A DNA stretch of 64,000 nucleotides from Tetranychus cinnabarinus (taxonomy: Eukaryota; Arthropoda; Arachnida; Trombidiformes; Tetranychidae), in assembly GCA_022266195.1 (NCBI GenBank), contig WHVY01000007.1, forward strand, positions 2,790,001 through 2,854,000, read 5' to 3'. This document shows, in pieces, positions 1-13,219 of the stretch; positions within the stretch are counted from its first letter, which is position 1; every line of letters starts with the position of its first letter. The position numbers were made by a program, and so were the translations under genes. The notes beneath the pieces are model-generated. The model was not told the DNA's origin. It saw only the letters and a program-made list of their open reading frames with translations, and did not search any database.

Positions 1-1923
1 AATAGCATCTTCTTTCTTCATGATCATGTTCTCACAATAACGCATCATTGTCATTTTCGCATTCCTCATCTTCCTTGCCTCATTTACTTTGCTCATCATC
101 ATTTTCATTCCTCAACATTTTCTTAAGTCTTTTCCAATCAATCTCCTAACCTCTCATTTGGCCATCTTTACACAACCAGCCAAAAGCCGACCACAACTCA
201 TGCAACATTATTGCTGATTATCATTACTGTTATCATAGAAGTCATTTTGATGAAAATTGGGAAAACATTTAAAGCCAAAAATGTTGCCCAAAAGAAAGGA
301 AAAGAAAAGATGGAAAAATAGTTTTACAAGGAAAGCAAACAACGACAAATGTAAATGTTGAAGCAGATGAAATTTGACCAGAAAACACTCCACATGAATA
401 ACAATCAATTTCAAGGATTCATATGAAACAACATTCAAAAGTAAATATTAATTTTCATCTGATCCAGTGGCTCCATCTATTGCTCTAAATCTACATTTTC
501 TTTCCATTAACAATGATAATTAGTTGCAATTAAGTAATTATTGAATAATGAATATCGAATGAAACTTTTGATGAAAAAGACGAAAATCGAATAATTGTTT
601 TTGGATTCATTGCGATTTTTGGAAATGATTTGAAAGACAGAAATAAGATTGAAGAGAAGAAGAAATTGGTCAAAATTTTCAACATTATCTGGGTCTGGGA
701 AGATGAATAATGAAGTGGATTTTTTACCATAAAAATGATATTATGTAAATAAAAGATGCTTTTCTTTCGATTCAGTGTTATTCATGACAACATACCTCAA
801 TGTAATCAGTATCTGAATACAAAAGAAAAGTCGAAAAAAGAGGAAAAGAGGAAAAGAAGAAAAAAACGAAATAATATTGAATGCCATGAATATCAAGAAT
901 GTTGACCAATGTTGGTAATAAATTGTGATACAGGAATGTCATTCTACTGGTTAAATGATTTACGAAAGCTTCTTATGATAGATTGAACCGGAAGGTAAGC
1001 AAATTACTGGACATTGTTCAATTATGGTAATTAGTTCATTTCAATTTGATTGAGATCACTTAAATCTTGTTTAATCTAATTTCATTCAAAATGTGAACCA
1101 CAAATAATTTATCATTATTATCGTCATCAGGCGAAAAGGAAGAGAGAACAAGTTGATAAATTTTTTTGCTTCAACTTCTAGCATCATCTGTAGTAAGAAG
1201 AAGAAGAAGCAATAGAATGAAAAATCCCGACCAAAGCAGGATAAAAAGATGTGCAATAAAGAAATATCAGGATGAAAAAGGAGATGAAAAATTTGACAAA
1301 TTGAAGTTTTCAAGTGCAAAAAACCATTTTCATTCTCATCATTTTGCTCATCTCTCTTTGACCAAAGTGAAAAGATGTAAAAATATTATGCTCTGTGCAA
1401 TGCATTTATATTATTTTTCATCATTTTTTGCATTTATTTGTACATCATATTGACCATTACGAGTTTTGTGGAGCAGGAAAAATCTATTAGATTATTCATC
1501 AAATAAGATCTTTTGAATTTCGATCTGACAAAAATAACAATCTTTCAACTCTGGATAGCAATTATTGTTGAATTGAGAAAATTCAAAGTCGACCTTATCG
1601 ATGTTAAAGACGTTTATGTAAGGCCCATTCTGGATCCAATGTTGGAAGGACAAACAGAATTTTTTAGAAATACTTGTGTTTTGAAAGTTCCAATCATTTG
1701 TTTTGTAAATAGTGAGAACTTTTCAATCATTTGACACATTTATATAAATGATTTTTTCTCATCCGATTTTTATGTTGAAACTTGAGTATTGACTGTGAAC
1801 TTTTAGATGCCTTTATAAAAGTCTGTTTGGATACAATTTATTTGATGATTTTGTTGCAGAATTATGGTCTTCTAGTGCCAGCAATTGTTATTTTAAATCA
1901 ACTATTTGATTAGAGCACTAATT
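1..1923. other. No gene recognised; AT-rich noncoding DNA
   Basis: Short open frames occur on both strands, but they are low-complexity (Lys/Arg or Phe/Ser rich) because of purine/pyrimidine-biased tracts such as 840-870 and 1195-1215. No domain, splice pattern or RNA gene is visible. Confidence 0.6.
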
Positions 1924-2415
1924 GTTAGCGGTCGTTTGTGCTCATAACTTTCGAGCCAGAGGTCAGATCTGCATGATATTCAGTCAGCATAATTCCTGAA
2001 ATTGAAGAACTATAAATCCAGAGTCTCAAGGACATTCAAGGTCATTTAGTTATTTGACCCTTAATTGACTTTTGTAAGTCGATCTCTGAAAGTTCAAACT
2101 TTTTCACACCGGTTGATGTTTGTTACATGTTGATCACTCATATCGTTGGGAAGATTAACGAATTTGCACCAAAAATAACTCAAGTGAGTAAAAAGATATG
2201 AGTGTTTATGTACCGTTCAGTTAATGAATGTAACAAAACATCAACAAAAAGTTTGAACTTTAAGAGAACGACTTTCAAAAGTCAATTAGAGGTCAAATCA
2301 CTGAATGACCTTGCATGCCCTCGAGCCTCTGAATTTATAGTTATCCAATTCCATATACCGACTGAATACCATCCAGATCTGACCTCTAAAAGTTATGAGC
2401 ACAAACGACCGTCAA
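1924..2415. repeat. Foldback element: long imperfect inverted repeat
   Basis: The arm at about 1926-2130 is matched in reverse complement by about 2200-2413. Both outer ends carry ggtcgtttgtgctcataact and both inner ends carry a tgaccttga/tcaaattgac-type stretch leading to aagttcaaact. By eye the arms agree over about 200 bp with scattered mismatches and small indels, and a short loop lies near 2130-2200, where actcatatc/gatatgagt is itself inverted. The open frame through the right arm (2202-2426) is probably a by-product. This looks like a nonautonomous foldback or MITE-type element, or a head-to-head duplicated repeat. A transcript would form a long hairpin. Confidence 0.75.
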
Positions 2416-2474
2416 GGATAAAATAAACGCACAGTATAGTCAATCAAAGTTATTACTTCTAAGTTGCTTTAACA

Positions 2475-2562
2475 ATGTCAATTAATGAGCTTCCAGATGA
2501 TTGTTTGATGGCTATTTTTGATTACATACATACATTAATAGATTTAATAATTTGCTCCGAAG
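2475..2562 (+). pseudogene. F-box protein, first-exon fragment
   Basis: From an ATG at 2475 the frame gives MSINELPDDCLMAIFDYI and then a hydrophobic stretch ending in a good donor (aag|gtaagt at 2563). The LPDD/E-x-L-xx-IFDYI pattern is the N-terminal half of an F-box, the Skp1-binding part of SCF ubiquitin ligases, and a start in the first few residues is usual for expanded arthropod F-box families. No following exon restores the rest of the F-box nearby. The frame that follows (2663-2745) looks like a different, C-terminal part, so I read this as a remnant, although an unseen distant exon cannot be excluded. Confidence 0.5.
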
Positions 2563-2662
2563 GTAAGTGTAAATCATGCTACATGTATTTGTTTAAATTG
2601 TCAAATTTGAGAAATGTGGAAACCACCATCTGATAAATGATGTAAAACTTCAATGCAAAAGA

Positions 2663-2749
2663 AAGTTTTATTGAAACCTCGTTTGTTACCTTGTGATGAA
2701 TACTATTTATCGTCTGACTGTAAAACGCGCTATTTGGATACTAATTAGT
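2663..2749 (+). pseudogene. F-box-family C-terminal fragment, copy 1
   Basis: The open stretch reads KVLLKPRLLPCDEYYLSSD and ends at a TAG after 28 residues. It is paralogous to the frame at 3750-3833 (LLQPHLLSCYEYDLYPTGKA...): both share the L-x-P-x-LL-x-C-x-EY core and a Y/S-x-D near the stop. It lies just after the F-box first exon, so it is probably the decayed tail of the same gene type. Assignment of this tail to the F-box family is inference from position. Confidence 0.35.
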
Positions 2750-3731
2750 CTTCGCTTCGCTCAGACTTAAGCCTTCAGAAAAATTCACCCAAAAAAAAAC
2801 TTTTGTAAAACATATCTCTGCAACCAATAGCATGTTCGACTCAAAACTTATTCTGTAGATCGACCTATTCTCAAAAAATTTCTGAAAGGTCAAATTTTTG
2901 GGAGAAGTATTTCCGTTTCCCTTATAGCAGTATAAAAGCGTGTTTTTACTAACTTTTGAACCATTGCTCATTTAGTCATCAAATTTTTTTTGTGTATTCA
3001 TTTTGCTCTGTCTAAGCATATGCAACTAAAAAATAAGTATCTTTGACTCATCTTCACATATTTTTTGTGAAAAACCAATTTTTGCCGATTTTTTACCAAC
3101 TTTGCAATTACACATTTTAACATGTTTTTTTCTTCTCAAACCACTGCAAAAACGTAGCATTAAGCGTTTTCAATCACAAAATAAGTAATTTAAACTAACC
3201 ACAAAAAAATACCACAAAAATAACAATTAAACAATAATTAACCAACAAACTTACCATTAACTAAACAATAAACAATAACAATGATCATATGGTCATTGGG
3301 TCAGCTGATTTAATTTAATTTAATTTAATTTCAATTTTGAAGTACGGTCAATTAAATTAAATAATGTCTAAGGTTCATAGATGGTGTTGTTAATGTTTTC
3401 GTTATCTGTAGCTTTCTTATCGCTGTCCAATAAAGCTCATTTAGCTTTAAGCATTGTGACAGCTTGCCTGAAACACCCTTTAATCGAAACACCATTTGGA
3501 AAAGAAAGACTTGACAAAATCGCTAATCATAAAGAAATCAGGCCAAGACAATGTTTTTTTAGAGAATTTCATCTAATTAACAGCATCTCTTAACCAGATT
3601 CAAAATAAACAAGCACTGCAATTCACACATTTAAAGTTATCGGCCTTTTGCAATCGCATCGCAAAAGCTGCACGCTCGCTCAGACTACGCCGGCTCCCGG
3701 CTGACCTAGTATTATATTAGTATCCAAATAG
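2730..3731. mobile_element. Possible insertion bounded by 16-bp inverted ends
   Basis: ctatttggatactaat at 2730-2745 is repeated exactly in inverted orientation at 3716-3731, and cgctcagact occurs just inside both ends. The roughly 1 kb between separates the two paralogous F-box-tail fragments and contains a 70-codon ORF (3381-3593) and a (TTTAA)n run near 3310. The left 16-mer is also part of the F-box-tail reading frame, so the inverted match could be a duplicated piece of that tail rather than a true terminal repeat. No target-site duplication is obvious. Confidence 0.35.
3381..3593 (+). CDS. Unidentified 70-residue ORF inside the possible insertion
   Basis: It starts at ATG 3381 and ends at TAA. 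The N-terminal 25 residues are hydrophobic (signal- or membrane-like) and the rest is mixed-charge with normal complexity (for example ACLKHPLIETPFGKERLDK, then PRQCFFREFHLIN). An aataaa lies about 10 nt after the stop (near 3604). I do not recognise the family. Composition is more protein-like than the purine-tract ORFs elsewhere in the window, so it may be a fragment of an element-encoded or captured protein. Confidence 0.25.
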   Translation: MVLLMFSLSVAFLSLSNKAHLALSIVTACLKHPLIETPFGKERLDKIANHKEIRPRQCFFREFHLINSIS

Positions 3732-3749
3732 TTATGCTACTCCCAACTT

Positions 3750-3833
3750 TTATTACAACCTCATTTGCTATCCTGTTATGAATATGATTTATATCCGACT
3801 GGTAAAGCGGCATATTCGGATATTTCCGCATAA
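3750..3833 (+). pseudogene. F-box-family C-terminal fragment, copy 2
   Basis: This is a 27-residue frame ending in TAA and paralogous to 2663-2749 in the same orientation (shared P-x-LL-x-C-x-EY core). No upstream F-box exon accompanies it. It supports tandem duplication and decay of one gene family in this corner of the window. Confidence 0.35.
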
Positions 3834-4134
3834 AACTTAAAAATGATTCTTTCGTCTCGATAAAACTTGAATTCGATCAGAATTCGAAAGTTGTTGAAAA
3901 CTGAAAGGCAACCAGTCTCGATCAGCCTCACATTTTTGGATTTTTCTCTCACTTTTAAAGGCTGGTTGCGCATTTGAGCAACTTTGACTTTGGATAATTT
4001 TCCTATTAAAATTGATAATTTATGTATTTCCATTTGCTAAATGAACGGATAAATTATTGATTTGAAACATTGGCTAAACTGATCATTTTTTATTGTAATA
4101 TCATTAGGAAAAAGCAAAGAGCGAGAAGAGGAAA

Positions 4135-4152
4135 GAGAGAGAGAGAGAGAGA
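4135..4152. repeat. (GA)n microsatellite
   Basis: Uninterrupted GA dinucleotides, embedded in a longer purine-rich stretch from about 4105 to 4195. Confidence 0.85.
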
Positions 4153-6289
4153 AAGAATAACAAAAAGGAAAAGTGGAAAAAGTGAAAATAATTAAATTGA
4201 AAGAAAACAAAATTAGTTTTTGGGACATTTACTGTTTATCAATAACATGGTCAGTTTGGTAAAGGTTTCAGTTTACCTTGGAAACTATGGAAACATGCGT
4301 AAACAATTGAACCATAAATCAGCTGTTGAGCAAAGTTGACCAAAAGCTGGATTCATCAATTGAACCAATTGATAAATTGATTAGAGAATCGTGAAAAGAG
4401 ACTTTTGTCCAAACTTTTCATTGCTAATCGATAATTTGGAGTGAAAAATTGAAGCCTCTTTTGTCTCTCTTTTCGTCGAGGTTCATCTCTTTTGTCTCAC
4501 CTTTTCCTCTCCTTTTCCAAGTTGAACCTTTTTTATCAACTCATTATTGATGTATCATTATTATTGCTCATTATTATCATGCATCAGCATGCTCATTAAA
4601 AGTTTCCTCTTAAATCAACAGAGGGCAGACTATTTTTTAACCAAATAAAAAAGTTATTATTATTAATGAAAATGCATTTATAATGTTCGCATGTGTTTAA
4701 CATTTCAATAATGCTTAATGCCTTTTGTTCAACCTTTCAATTGCAAGTGTTCAATTGAACCAGAAAATGAAGCAAAATTTTCATCAAATGCTGGCAACAA
4801 TTCAAATTCATGGACAACATTTAATCTGAAAAATGTTGAGAATAAAAGTAAAATGGAAAAAAAGAAAATGTTTTCATTCGAAAGTTGAATGTTGTCTTTT
4901 CATGTGAATGTGTTTTTGTGAATGAAAATAACTCCTCTCATGATGTGAATGAAATGTGTAAAGATGAGAAGAGATTAGGAAAGTAAAGGAATGATAGAGT
5001 CTATGGTGAATGGTAAAACATGGAGTTTGTTTGTAAACAAACTTTTCCTATTCTGAGGTTAATCTGATCATTGTCTTTGTCATCACTTTCATTATCATGT
5101 TACATGAAGGTCAACATGCAAGTTAATTTTCTGACCAAAAGTGTTATTGGCTTGATTAACTTTCATTGATATCCATTAATGGAACAAGAAGAAAGAGAAG
5201 AAAAAAACAAAAGAGAAAAAATTGATTCCCTTCAGTGTTGTTGGTAAATAGTGTGTTTACGATAATGACAATGATGGGATGATAATGTTTGTTGTTGTTT
5301 ATGTCGAGTATGAAGATAATGATGATGACTGGTGATTTGTTTTGAGTGTGTCTAGAGGCATGTTGTGGGTTAACAGAGAGCAAGACACAGGAACACATGG
5401 GAGGTTGGAGGGAAATACAAGTTGGTAAACTCACCTAAAAAGGATGCCTTCTGTTGAAAGGAATCCAAGTTGTCTGTTGAACACTTGAACTGTTATCTCA
5501 TGGACATTATTACACTGAACAAGGTAAAAAATGAATGTAAACGCAAACAATTTCTCAATCCATGTTATCGACTGTTGCTCAACTGACAAATGTTCACTAA
5601 TTTTACAAATACAACTAATCATGAAAAGTCTGATGATAAGCATATCCAGCGAAGTTTACCTTATGGATTGGCAAGAATACCCATAAGAGAATTGTTTGAT
5701 TCCATGGCAACAACACAGCAAAGAAAGAAAGTGAAGAGAGAGAGAGAGAGGAGAAAGAGGAGAAAGAAAAACTAAAAACCGATCGATTAGTTGAAGATGA
5801 TAAGTTGAGGGGGAGAAGAAGAAAAAAAGAGAAAAATGATGATGATGATAAAGAGAGAAGCAGAAAGAGAAGACAATACCAAAAATTGTCTTTCAATTTA
5901 CCTTCTTTGATTTTTTTCTTTGTTTCTCTCATCAATCCAACTCTCTCGACTCCCAAATCATCATCTTTTAATTCCCTTCTTTTTCAATTCTCCTTATCTT
6001 CCCAGTTTTCCCTCTTCATTTCTCTTCATCCCTAAACCCCTTCACTGCCAAAATATGATTGTATTTATAAGTGTGTTCACTCACTCTGCTCTCTCTGCTC
6101 TCTGTGTAAATGAATGAATGATTATTTCATCTTCATCTTTCCCTTTTAGCTTTTTATTAACAAAACTTATCTTTTACCTTATTCAATCCCAGTGATGATA
6201 TAATAATATTTTTCACTCCCAGTTCAATCGACACACTCCCAATTCTGCTTTTATCACTAATCAATGAGATTGAAAGATAGAAAGGGAAT

Positions 6290-6308
6290 GAGAGAGAGAG
6301 AGAGAGAG
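6290..6308. repeat. (GA)n microsatellite
   Basis: Uninterrupted GA dinucleotides within a purine tract of roughly 6270-6335. Confidence 0.85.
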
Positions 6309-9300
6309 CAAAAGAGAGTTAAAAAAAGAAAGAGAATCATGATGATGATAGTAATAATTTTCATATGATCGCGCATCTAATCAAATTCAAAAGCTCTTCC
6401 CCCATTCCCAATGATCTCCCAATATTCCCTTCCCCCTCTCAATACATAAATATATATAAATATAATAAAACTTTTCTCTCCCTTCTTTCCACATCTAATC
6501 AGCTTCTTTATCATCCTGTCACACTCACTCACTCACCCACTTCCAGTTCCCTCATCGCCCTCCATTTTGCATCTCTAATTATTAACTATTATCGATTAGG
6601 AAGGAATCGCAGTGCAAAAAAAAGAAGAAGAAGAGAAAGCAAAGAAAGAGGAAAGAGTAATTTTCTCGATTATAAATGCCGGGAAAATTCATCTTTTACT
6701 TAAACTGTTCAATGTATTCATTTATCAATAAATGTATATAAATTTATCCATTTCTACATAAATATAAATATGTAAGTCAATGGTTTTGTAATTTTTATCA
6801 TTTCATCTCTTCTTCATTTCCAGATTATCCAGACACTCGGATGATTGAGAACAGAATCTTGAATCTCTCATTCAAGATTTAATCAGAACTTTTGGCTTGA
6901 AATCAAATTAATTTCTATTAATTTAGACAAAAAAAGTGTTTTACTTTCGACTAAAACTATTGGCAGCAGAAGAGCCAAATGCATTGAAAATGTTCATCTA
7001 TACAGTTGGGCATAAATTCATATTATTAATAAGACTTATCACAACTGGGAGGTTGATTGAAACAGAGACTCATTTCAACTCCCAGTGAGAAAGAGAGAGA
7101 AGATTCAGCAAAAAGTTTAATAAGAGAAAAAAAGAAACTGGAATCATTTTCAATATTTTCAATTTCCATTCTCTATCTTGATCATCATCATGATTCTCAT
7201 TTTTGTTTCTTTCTCCTTCTCTCATTGTGTATATTATAATTCATTTAGTATGCGCTCTCATCACTTTGGCTCACTCATTTTAATTTATTCATTTTTTATC
7301 TTTTCCTTTTCCCTTTCTTTCTCAAGAAACAAGAACTTTTGCGATTCACTCATTGAGCATCTTCTTCTTCTTCTTCCTTCATCTTCCCAATTTCTCTTCC
7401 TCTCAGCATCCCAGCTTTCAATCCCATAATTATTTCTTATTCTTATTCTAACAAGCCTGGAAAAGTTATTCACAGAGAAAATATTCAATCATTCCCAATT
7501 AAAGCTACTCATTGAAAGAGAAAGAAAAATAGTTCGAGAAAGAATTACAAAAAGATGAGAATGATGATGAAGATGAAAATGATGGCAAAGTACAAGTAAA
7601 GGGTAAAATCAAGATTCATCTTAACAGATACAAAAGAAGATTTTTATTATGTTTAATATTTTGTTTTTTTCTTCTTTTTTTCTCAATTCTTTTGCCTTCA
7701 GTTTTTTCTTCTCATGTCTAACTTCATCTTCCTATTATTGCCTTTTCAAGCCTTTTATTAATACTATCTGCATCATCGTTGGCATGATCATGATCATTAT
7801 TGAAATCATTTTCTTTCTTCTTTCAGCTTATTCCAACATACGTCTTTTCAATATTGTTGTCAACACGTTCTGATATTCTGATGGGAAATCAGTTTAAACT
7901 TTGCAACTTTTTTTCTTCTCTTCTTTTTGTTTACGCGCCAAAAGTGACAAAATTATTGTTTACTTGCTTTTCAATTTTACTTTTCATTGAATTGTTTACT
8001 TGCTCATGAAAGGTGATGAAACACGTTTCAACATGTTCATTTGCTTTGAATAACAAAAGTATTCAATTTATTTTCATAACATGCCAATTTTGTGGCAACT
8101 CATTCAATCTTGATCACAACAATTGGTATCAATTGATGCTCAACCTTTTCATTGGTAAACATTTTGTTTGCTCTTCATGAAATTTACCAGCAAAGTTTCA
8201 AGTCTCGTGAGATATTAGATGAATTTATGACACAGAAAAATAAGATTGTTGATGCAAAAAGAAGTGCACCGAAATATTAATTCATGATTCTTTTGTGAAA
8301 TTCTTGTAGCATTCACGTTGAAATTAGATAGGGAATTAAACCATCAAAGTTTCTTTGCACAAAATGAAAAATTCTGTGGAAAAAAGATGAATGAGAAAGT
8401 GAATATTCGGTTGATAAATTGTTGCATTGCGAAGAATGATTCTGTTGGAATCGCAGATCAATTTCGATACGTAGACGGCAATGTAAATGATGCTATGATG
8501 GATAAGTATGATGCTTGCCATTCAGCTTATTGCATGTGCTGAGAATCAAGTTTGTATAGTCAAATAATCTTATTATTTGAATAGTTCTATTAAAGAAATA
8601 AGTATTCCATCGTGCTATTTGATTGTCTCAATGCGATATAAGGTATGAAATAACAAGGCATTTGCTTAATACCATAATGATGTGACGATGAATAAACTAC
8701 GAATTGGGAACTGATGATTTCGTTATTATGACTCTTTTTGCTTTTAACAGCGCAATGAAGTCATTTTGTGTCAATCATCAACAATTTAACCCCAATTTAG
8801 CTTATTAATGCTTTTGTATTGCATTGATTGTGAATGAATCAGCTCACAATTAATATCTACAATAGAATGATCATAACGTATACGCGCTGAAATGACGCAA
8901 GAACGTTATACGAGCCTGAATATAATACAACTACATATTTGTGCATTTCCTTAGACAGATTGTCACTAACTCTTGAAATTATTGATCAAAACTCAATGAA
9001 TAGAATGAATTGCAATTACAAGCATCGAATGGATTTATACAAAGTACAACTCTATGATGTTTAATGTTTGTTACTTGCACTGTACATAAATGTACTGGAG
9101 TCAAGAATAGCCGGCATTTGGTTTGGCCTTTCAGAGTCAAGTGGTGATACGAAGGCAAAGTCAATAAAAGTGTGACTTTAAAGTTTTAATGTATGCTAAA
9201 GACGAGATTTGGAGGCTCTATTGACTTTTGCATCCAAAGATGAGTTTTAAATTCATTGATTCTCTCAAAAGTACATGATTTAGCTGCATCTTTGTCCTAA

Positions 9301-12296
9301 ACAATATGCAACTTAACTCTCGATTAATTCTCGCTTTACAACCGAAAGGTTAATTCAAAATGAAACAAATTTCTATTGTAAAATGAATGTTAATCAATAA
9401 TTTAACTTAGAAATGAGTTGCATAGCGTAATCCAACGAAATTTGATGTTTCCCGAAGTCATGCTTTTGTTGCTTTTCTCATTTGTTCACAACTTGATTCG
9501 ACTATTCTTGCATCTACATATATTGGCGTACAATTAAAGCACAAACCTCTGATCATTGAACTAAGTTGATGTCTAAATGATTCTTAAAGCACGTAAATTT
9601 TCTCGATTCTTTGTTTTAAATCCATAAATGCAGCTAAAAGATTTTCAAAGTTTAGTTCTAAAACAGTTGACAAATCAATTTGTTCCGACTGAAATTGTTC
9701 ACAAAATTAATAAACTGTGCAAAGTCATATAAGATCGCTTGATTGCAAACCCAAAGAAAATCTTTATTACAGAAGGAAAGCACGATCGGATAGAATGCAG
9801 AAAATCAAAATTCGAGTCGAAACTGAAAATCCCCAAAAAAACTGCACAATGTTTTTGATCTTCAGTCGTTAAGTCAGTCTAAACAGTCTGACAGATTTTC
9901 CGAGTTGTTTACTACCCATAAAGGCAGCCACAGCATATAATAGAATAAGTTAACCACTTTTCCTGTGAATCTTCACACTGAGCAGAGCATGGAAAAAGAA
10001 GGAAAGAAAAAGAGAAAAAGATGATGATGATAAAGAATGGTGAGATGAAAATAGAGACTGGGTCAAGGTCACTGGAAGAAAGTCGAGAGAGAGAGAAGGA
10101 AATAGTTGAAGAGGAAAGAAGCAAAACAAAGTTCATTGAGTCCAGTAAAAGTAAACCAAGTTAAAGATTATTGATACCTTTTTAGTCATTGACTTTGGTT
10201 ATCAAGTGAAGGAAGGAAAACTTATGAATTTCAATTGTGTTCAATTTTCATGCAGCTTTGCGATCGATTTGTTGATTTGTTAAACTCAAGTTTAATGTTT
10301 AATCAGTAAATAATACAAGTTTTCAAGTTTGAATTTTGCTCTTCTTTTTTGGTTCTTTCTTCTTTGTTTTTGTTTCTTTGCTCTTCCCATTTCATTTGTA
10401 AAACGTTTCATTGATTGGGATTCAATTGGGAAAATTGTAAATTAGAATGAAAATGAAAATTTTGATTTGGTTCAATGGAAAATGTTTCATTGGTTATTCC
10501 TTTGCTTCTTTTATTATTATTCACTCAATCGATAATGATTTGATTTTGTATTAACATTTCAAGTAAATATAACATGGAAAAATCTGATTCATTTTCTGTG
10601 TTTACTCTGTTGATTGATTTTACTCTTTATCAACCAATTATTTTATACAATTGTGATTACCAATTGTAAATCTAATTTACATTTACCAACAATATTCGTG
10701 TTCACTTTTACCCAATATTGACATTTTGACATTTTCATCACCAGAATAACATTTCACTTTAATTCTGCTTTCTTTCTTCTTCAACATTATGTTCACAATC
10801 ATGCAAAAGTGTTGACGTATTTAGCACTCATTTACTTTTCATGGAATAGGAAAAGTAATTTTACTCGAGTTTCAAATTAGCTGATTGATCAACGGTTTCT
10901 CAATTAATTGCTAAACATGATCAATAGCAGCACTTGAGTGTGCATAAGTTGCACATTGAATGCTTTTCTTAAGCCGAATAATGACTAGGTTTAATACAAT
11001 AATATTTCAATTCATTGCCGAACAACTATGAAATGTAATAAAACGAAAAGCAATAAAACAATAGATTTGTACGTTGCAATTGAGGTTACAACATTAGAGG
11101 CAAATGCAAAGAACGAAAACCCAAACATTTGATATTCATTGAATGTACTATTAGTCTTTAAATCGCAGTTCCTTGGTGCAAAAGCTTTCTTTTGGTTTCG
11201 TTAGATCGAAAATAAGTTTTCTTCAAGTTTCGTTTCTTAGCAAGGGTAACCTGTGAGACTTATATGAAAGGAAAAATGGATTTTCGAAGTGATCCTTAGC
11301 GAAGAGCAAAATCATTGTGATATGTTTTATGCTGTTCAAGTTTCTCTGTTATTTAAGACAATTTGGGTGACAAAAGTCAGGATCAAGACCAGGGAAGAAT
11401 ATTGTAAGAGAAATCTGACTTTACAAGATTTCCAAGGTTGAGAAAGTTCAACTCGGAGTTGTCTTTGCACAAATCTAAACTAACTTGCATTTTAAAGCTA
11501 AAATCATTGATTAATTGATCTTTGAATTGAATAAACACTGTTTCATTGACTTTCTCGATTTCAATTGATTACTTGACGTTAGTTTATTCCTTGCTCCTAA
11601 GCTTGCATCAAACCAAACCAAATGAAACATTTTCAAAAAAAGCTTTCAATGTTTCTTCAAGTTTTGCATTCAGAAAGCAGAAGCTTCGTCAACGAGTAGC
11701 TTTAGTTTCTTTTAATAGAACTACATTTAATTCCTGATCTCATCATAAACACAACTGAACATTGAATACAATCCAGTGTTTTAACTTCGTTAAATTTAGT
11801 TTACGCACAAATCAAGACAATTTCAATAAATAACGAAAATGTAAAGGTTTATAATTCATGAATCAAAATGAAATCACGATACTAATATTCAGATCGATGT
11901 CATTTTTAGCCTCAATTTCGTGATTAAATTATTTCTATCAAAGATGTTCAATAGAATATTTTTTGATTGAAATTGTTAGAATTCTTGGCGGATTTGAAGG
12001 GATTTAAATGACTCCCTTGGATTTCTTTGGGAGTGATGAATTTTGAAAGAATCATTTGCATACTTAAAAGATAGAATTGGGTAAAATCTTTTGTTGTCTT
12101 GAACTTGTTGAACTTGATTTTGCAAGTGATTCCAATCAATGGTAAATTCATTGAGTTGCCTCAGTTTGACTGATTTTCCCAATATTTTGGCTTCTCTTGA
12201 TAACTTTTAGCATCAATTGTATAGGAAAAAATATCATTTAATTGAGAGTAAAAACTTTTTCTTCCTTTGCATTTATTTCCCTTTTTCTCTCTCATT

Positions 12297-12300
<4 letters not shown>

Positions 12301-12327
<27 letters not shown>
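12301..12327. repeat. (CAT)9 microsatellite
   Basis: Nine perfect CAT units. The same trinucleotide recurs throughout the window (13949, 28497, 43081). Confidence 0.9.
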
Positions 12328-13197
12328 TTCTCTTCTTTCCTCCCTTTACTCTCTCTAACCATTTATCGATTTTAAATCGATCGATGTCAATCTGTGTTCT
12401 ACTTTTGACTTTACATTATTATTCAATGTTCACAATGAATTTAACCAAATTTCCAATTTTCTCAATTTCTTCAAACTCTCTTATCATCAATAACTTTTCC
12501 TTCTGATTACTTTCTTCCAGATCTTCCCCAAACCAGAGAGAGTATTTTATAATATCTGGTGACAAAAATAAGTTGATTGAAATGAACTCAACTACACCAT
12601 TATGATGATCACGCTTAATGATTCAAAAAAAGAGTAAAAAAGAAAGGATTGTCATCATTTATATTCACATTAAAATAATTAACTGATTATTATTAAACTG
12701 CCATAAAAAGAGGCTTTAAAAAAGCATAAGACTTGAAATCAATATTGTTGCAATTGGCAGAACCAAAAGAAGGCAAAAAAAGATGTTTATGACAAGGAAA
12801 TAAAAAAAAGATGATTAACATTGAGAAACATTTGTATTGTAAATAAAGATTGAAAGAGATGCAAAAGTAGAACTCTGTTTACCATGAATGTTACACCATG
12901 ATGAACAGAAGGAAATGTTGATAAATCAACAATTGACATTGTAACACATGAGAAAATTTGACAACTTGGAAGAAGAAAAAGAAAAAAGTGGAGCGAACAA
13001 AGTTAACCCAAGAGAAAATGAGTTGATTCTCAATTTCAATTCTTGATAACAATCATGTTTAACTATCGAAATGGCACAATCGAAGAGGCAAAAACAAGAG
13101 GAAAAAAAGAGGTTGAAGAAAAAATGATATCAAATGAACATAAAATAATGCATTTTTTGAGCAGGCAAAAAGTTCTTGATTGGAGCAAAAGGAAGAT

Positions 13198-13219
13198 GAA
13201 GAAGAAGAAGAAGAAGAAA
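13198..13219. repeat. (GAA)n microsatellite
   Basis: Perfect GAA units ending a purine-rich stretch. Confidence 0.85.

Larger units (their letters stand above)
3834..12240. other. Gene desert, part 1: purine/pyrimidine-biased noncoding DNA
   Basis: No frame here shows a recognisable domain. Most longer ORFs (for example 5615-5956 and 9912-10136 minus) are Ser/Phe/Leu-rich translations of polypurine tracts. (GA)n runs occur at 4135-4152 and 6290-6308. The stretch 8300-9700 is less repetitive and contains a 74-codon frame (8318-8542) with no ATG start and no recognised similarity. The region could be intergenic or a large intron of a gene outside the window. Confidence 0.5.

Noticed and set aside
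5615..5956. 113-codon minus-strand ORF
   Set aside because: Most of it is poly-Ser/Phe/Leu from (GA)n and (GAA)n purine tracts.
8318..8542. 74-codon plus-strand frame with Cys-rich end
   Set aside because: No ATG at the start, no signal peptide and no supported neighbouring exon.
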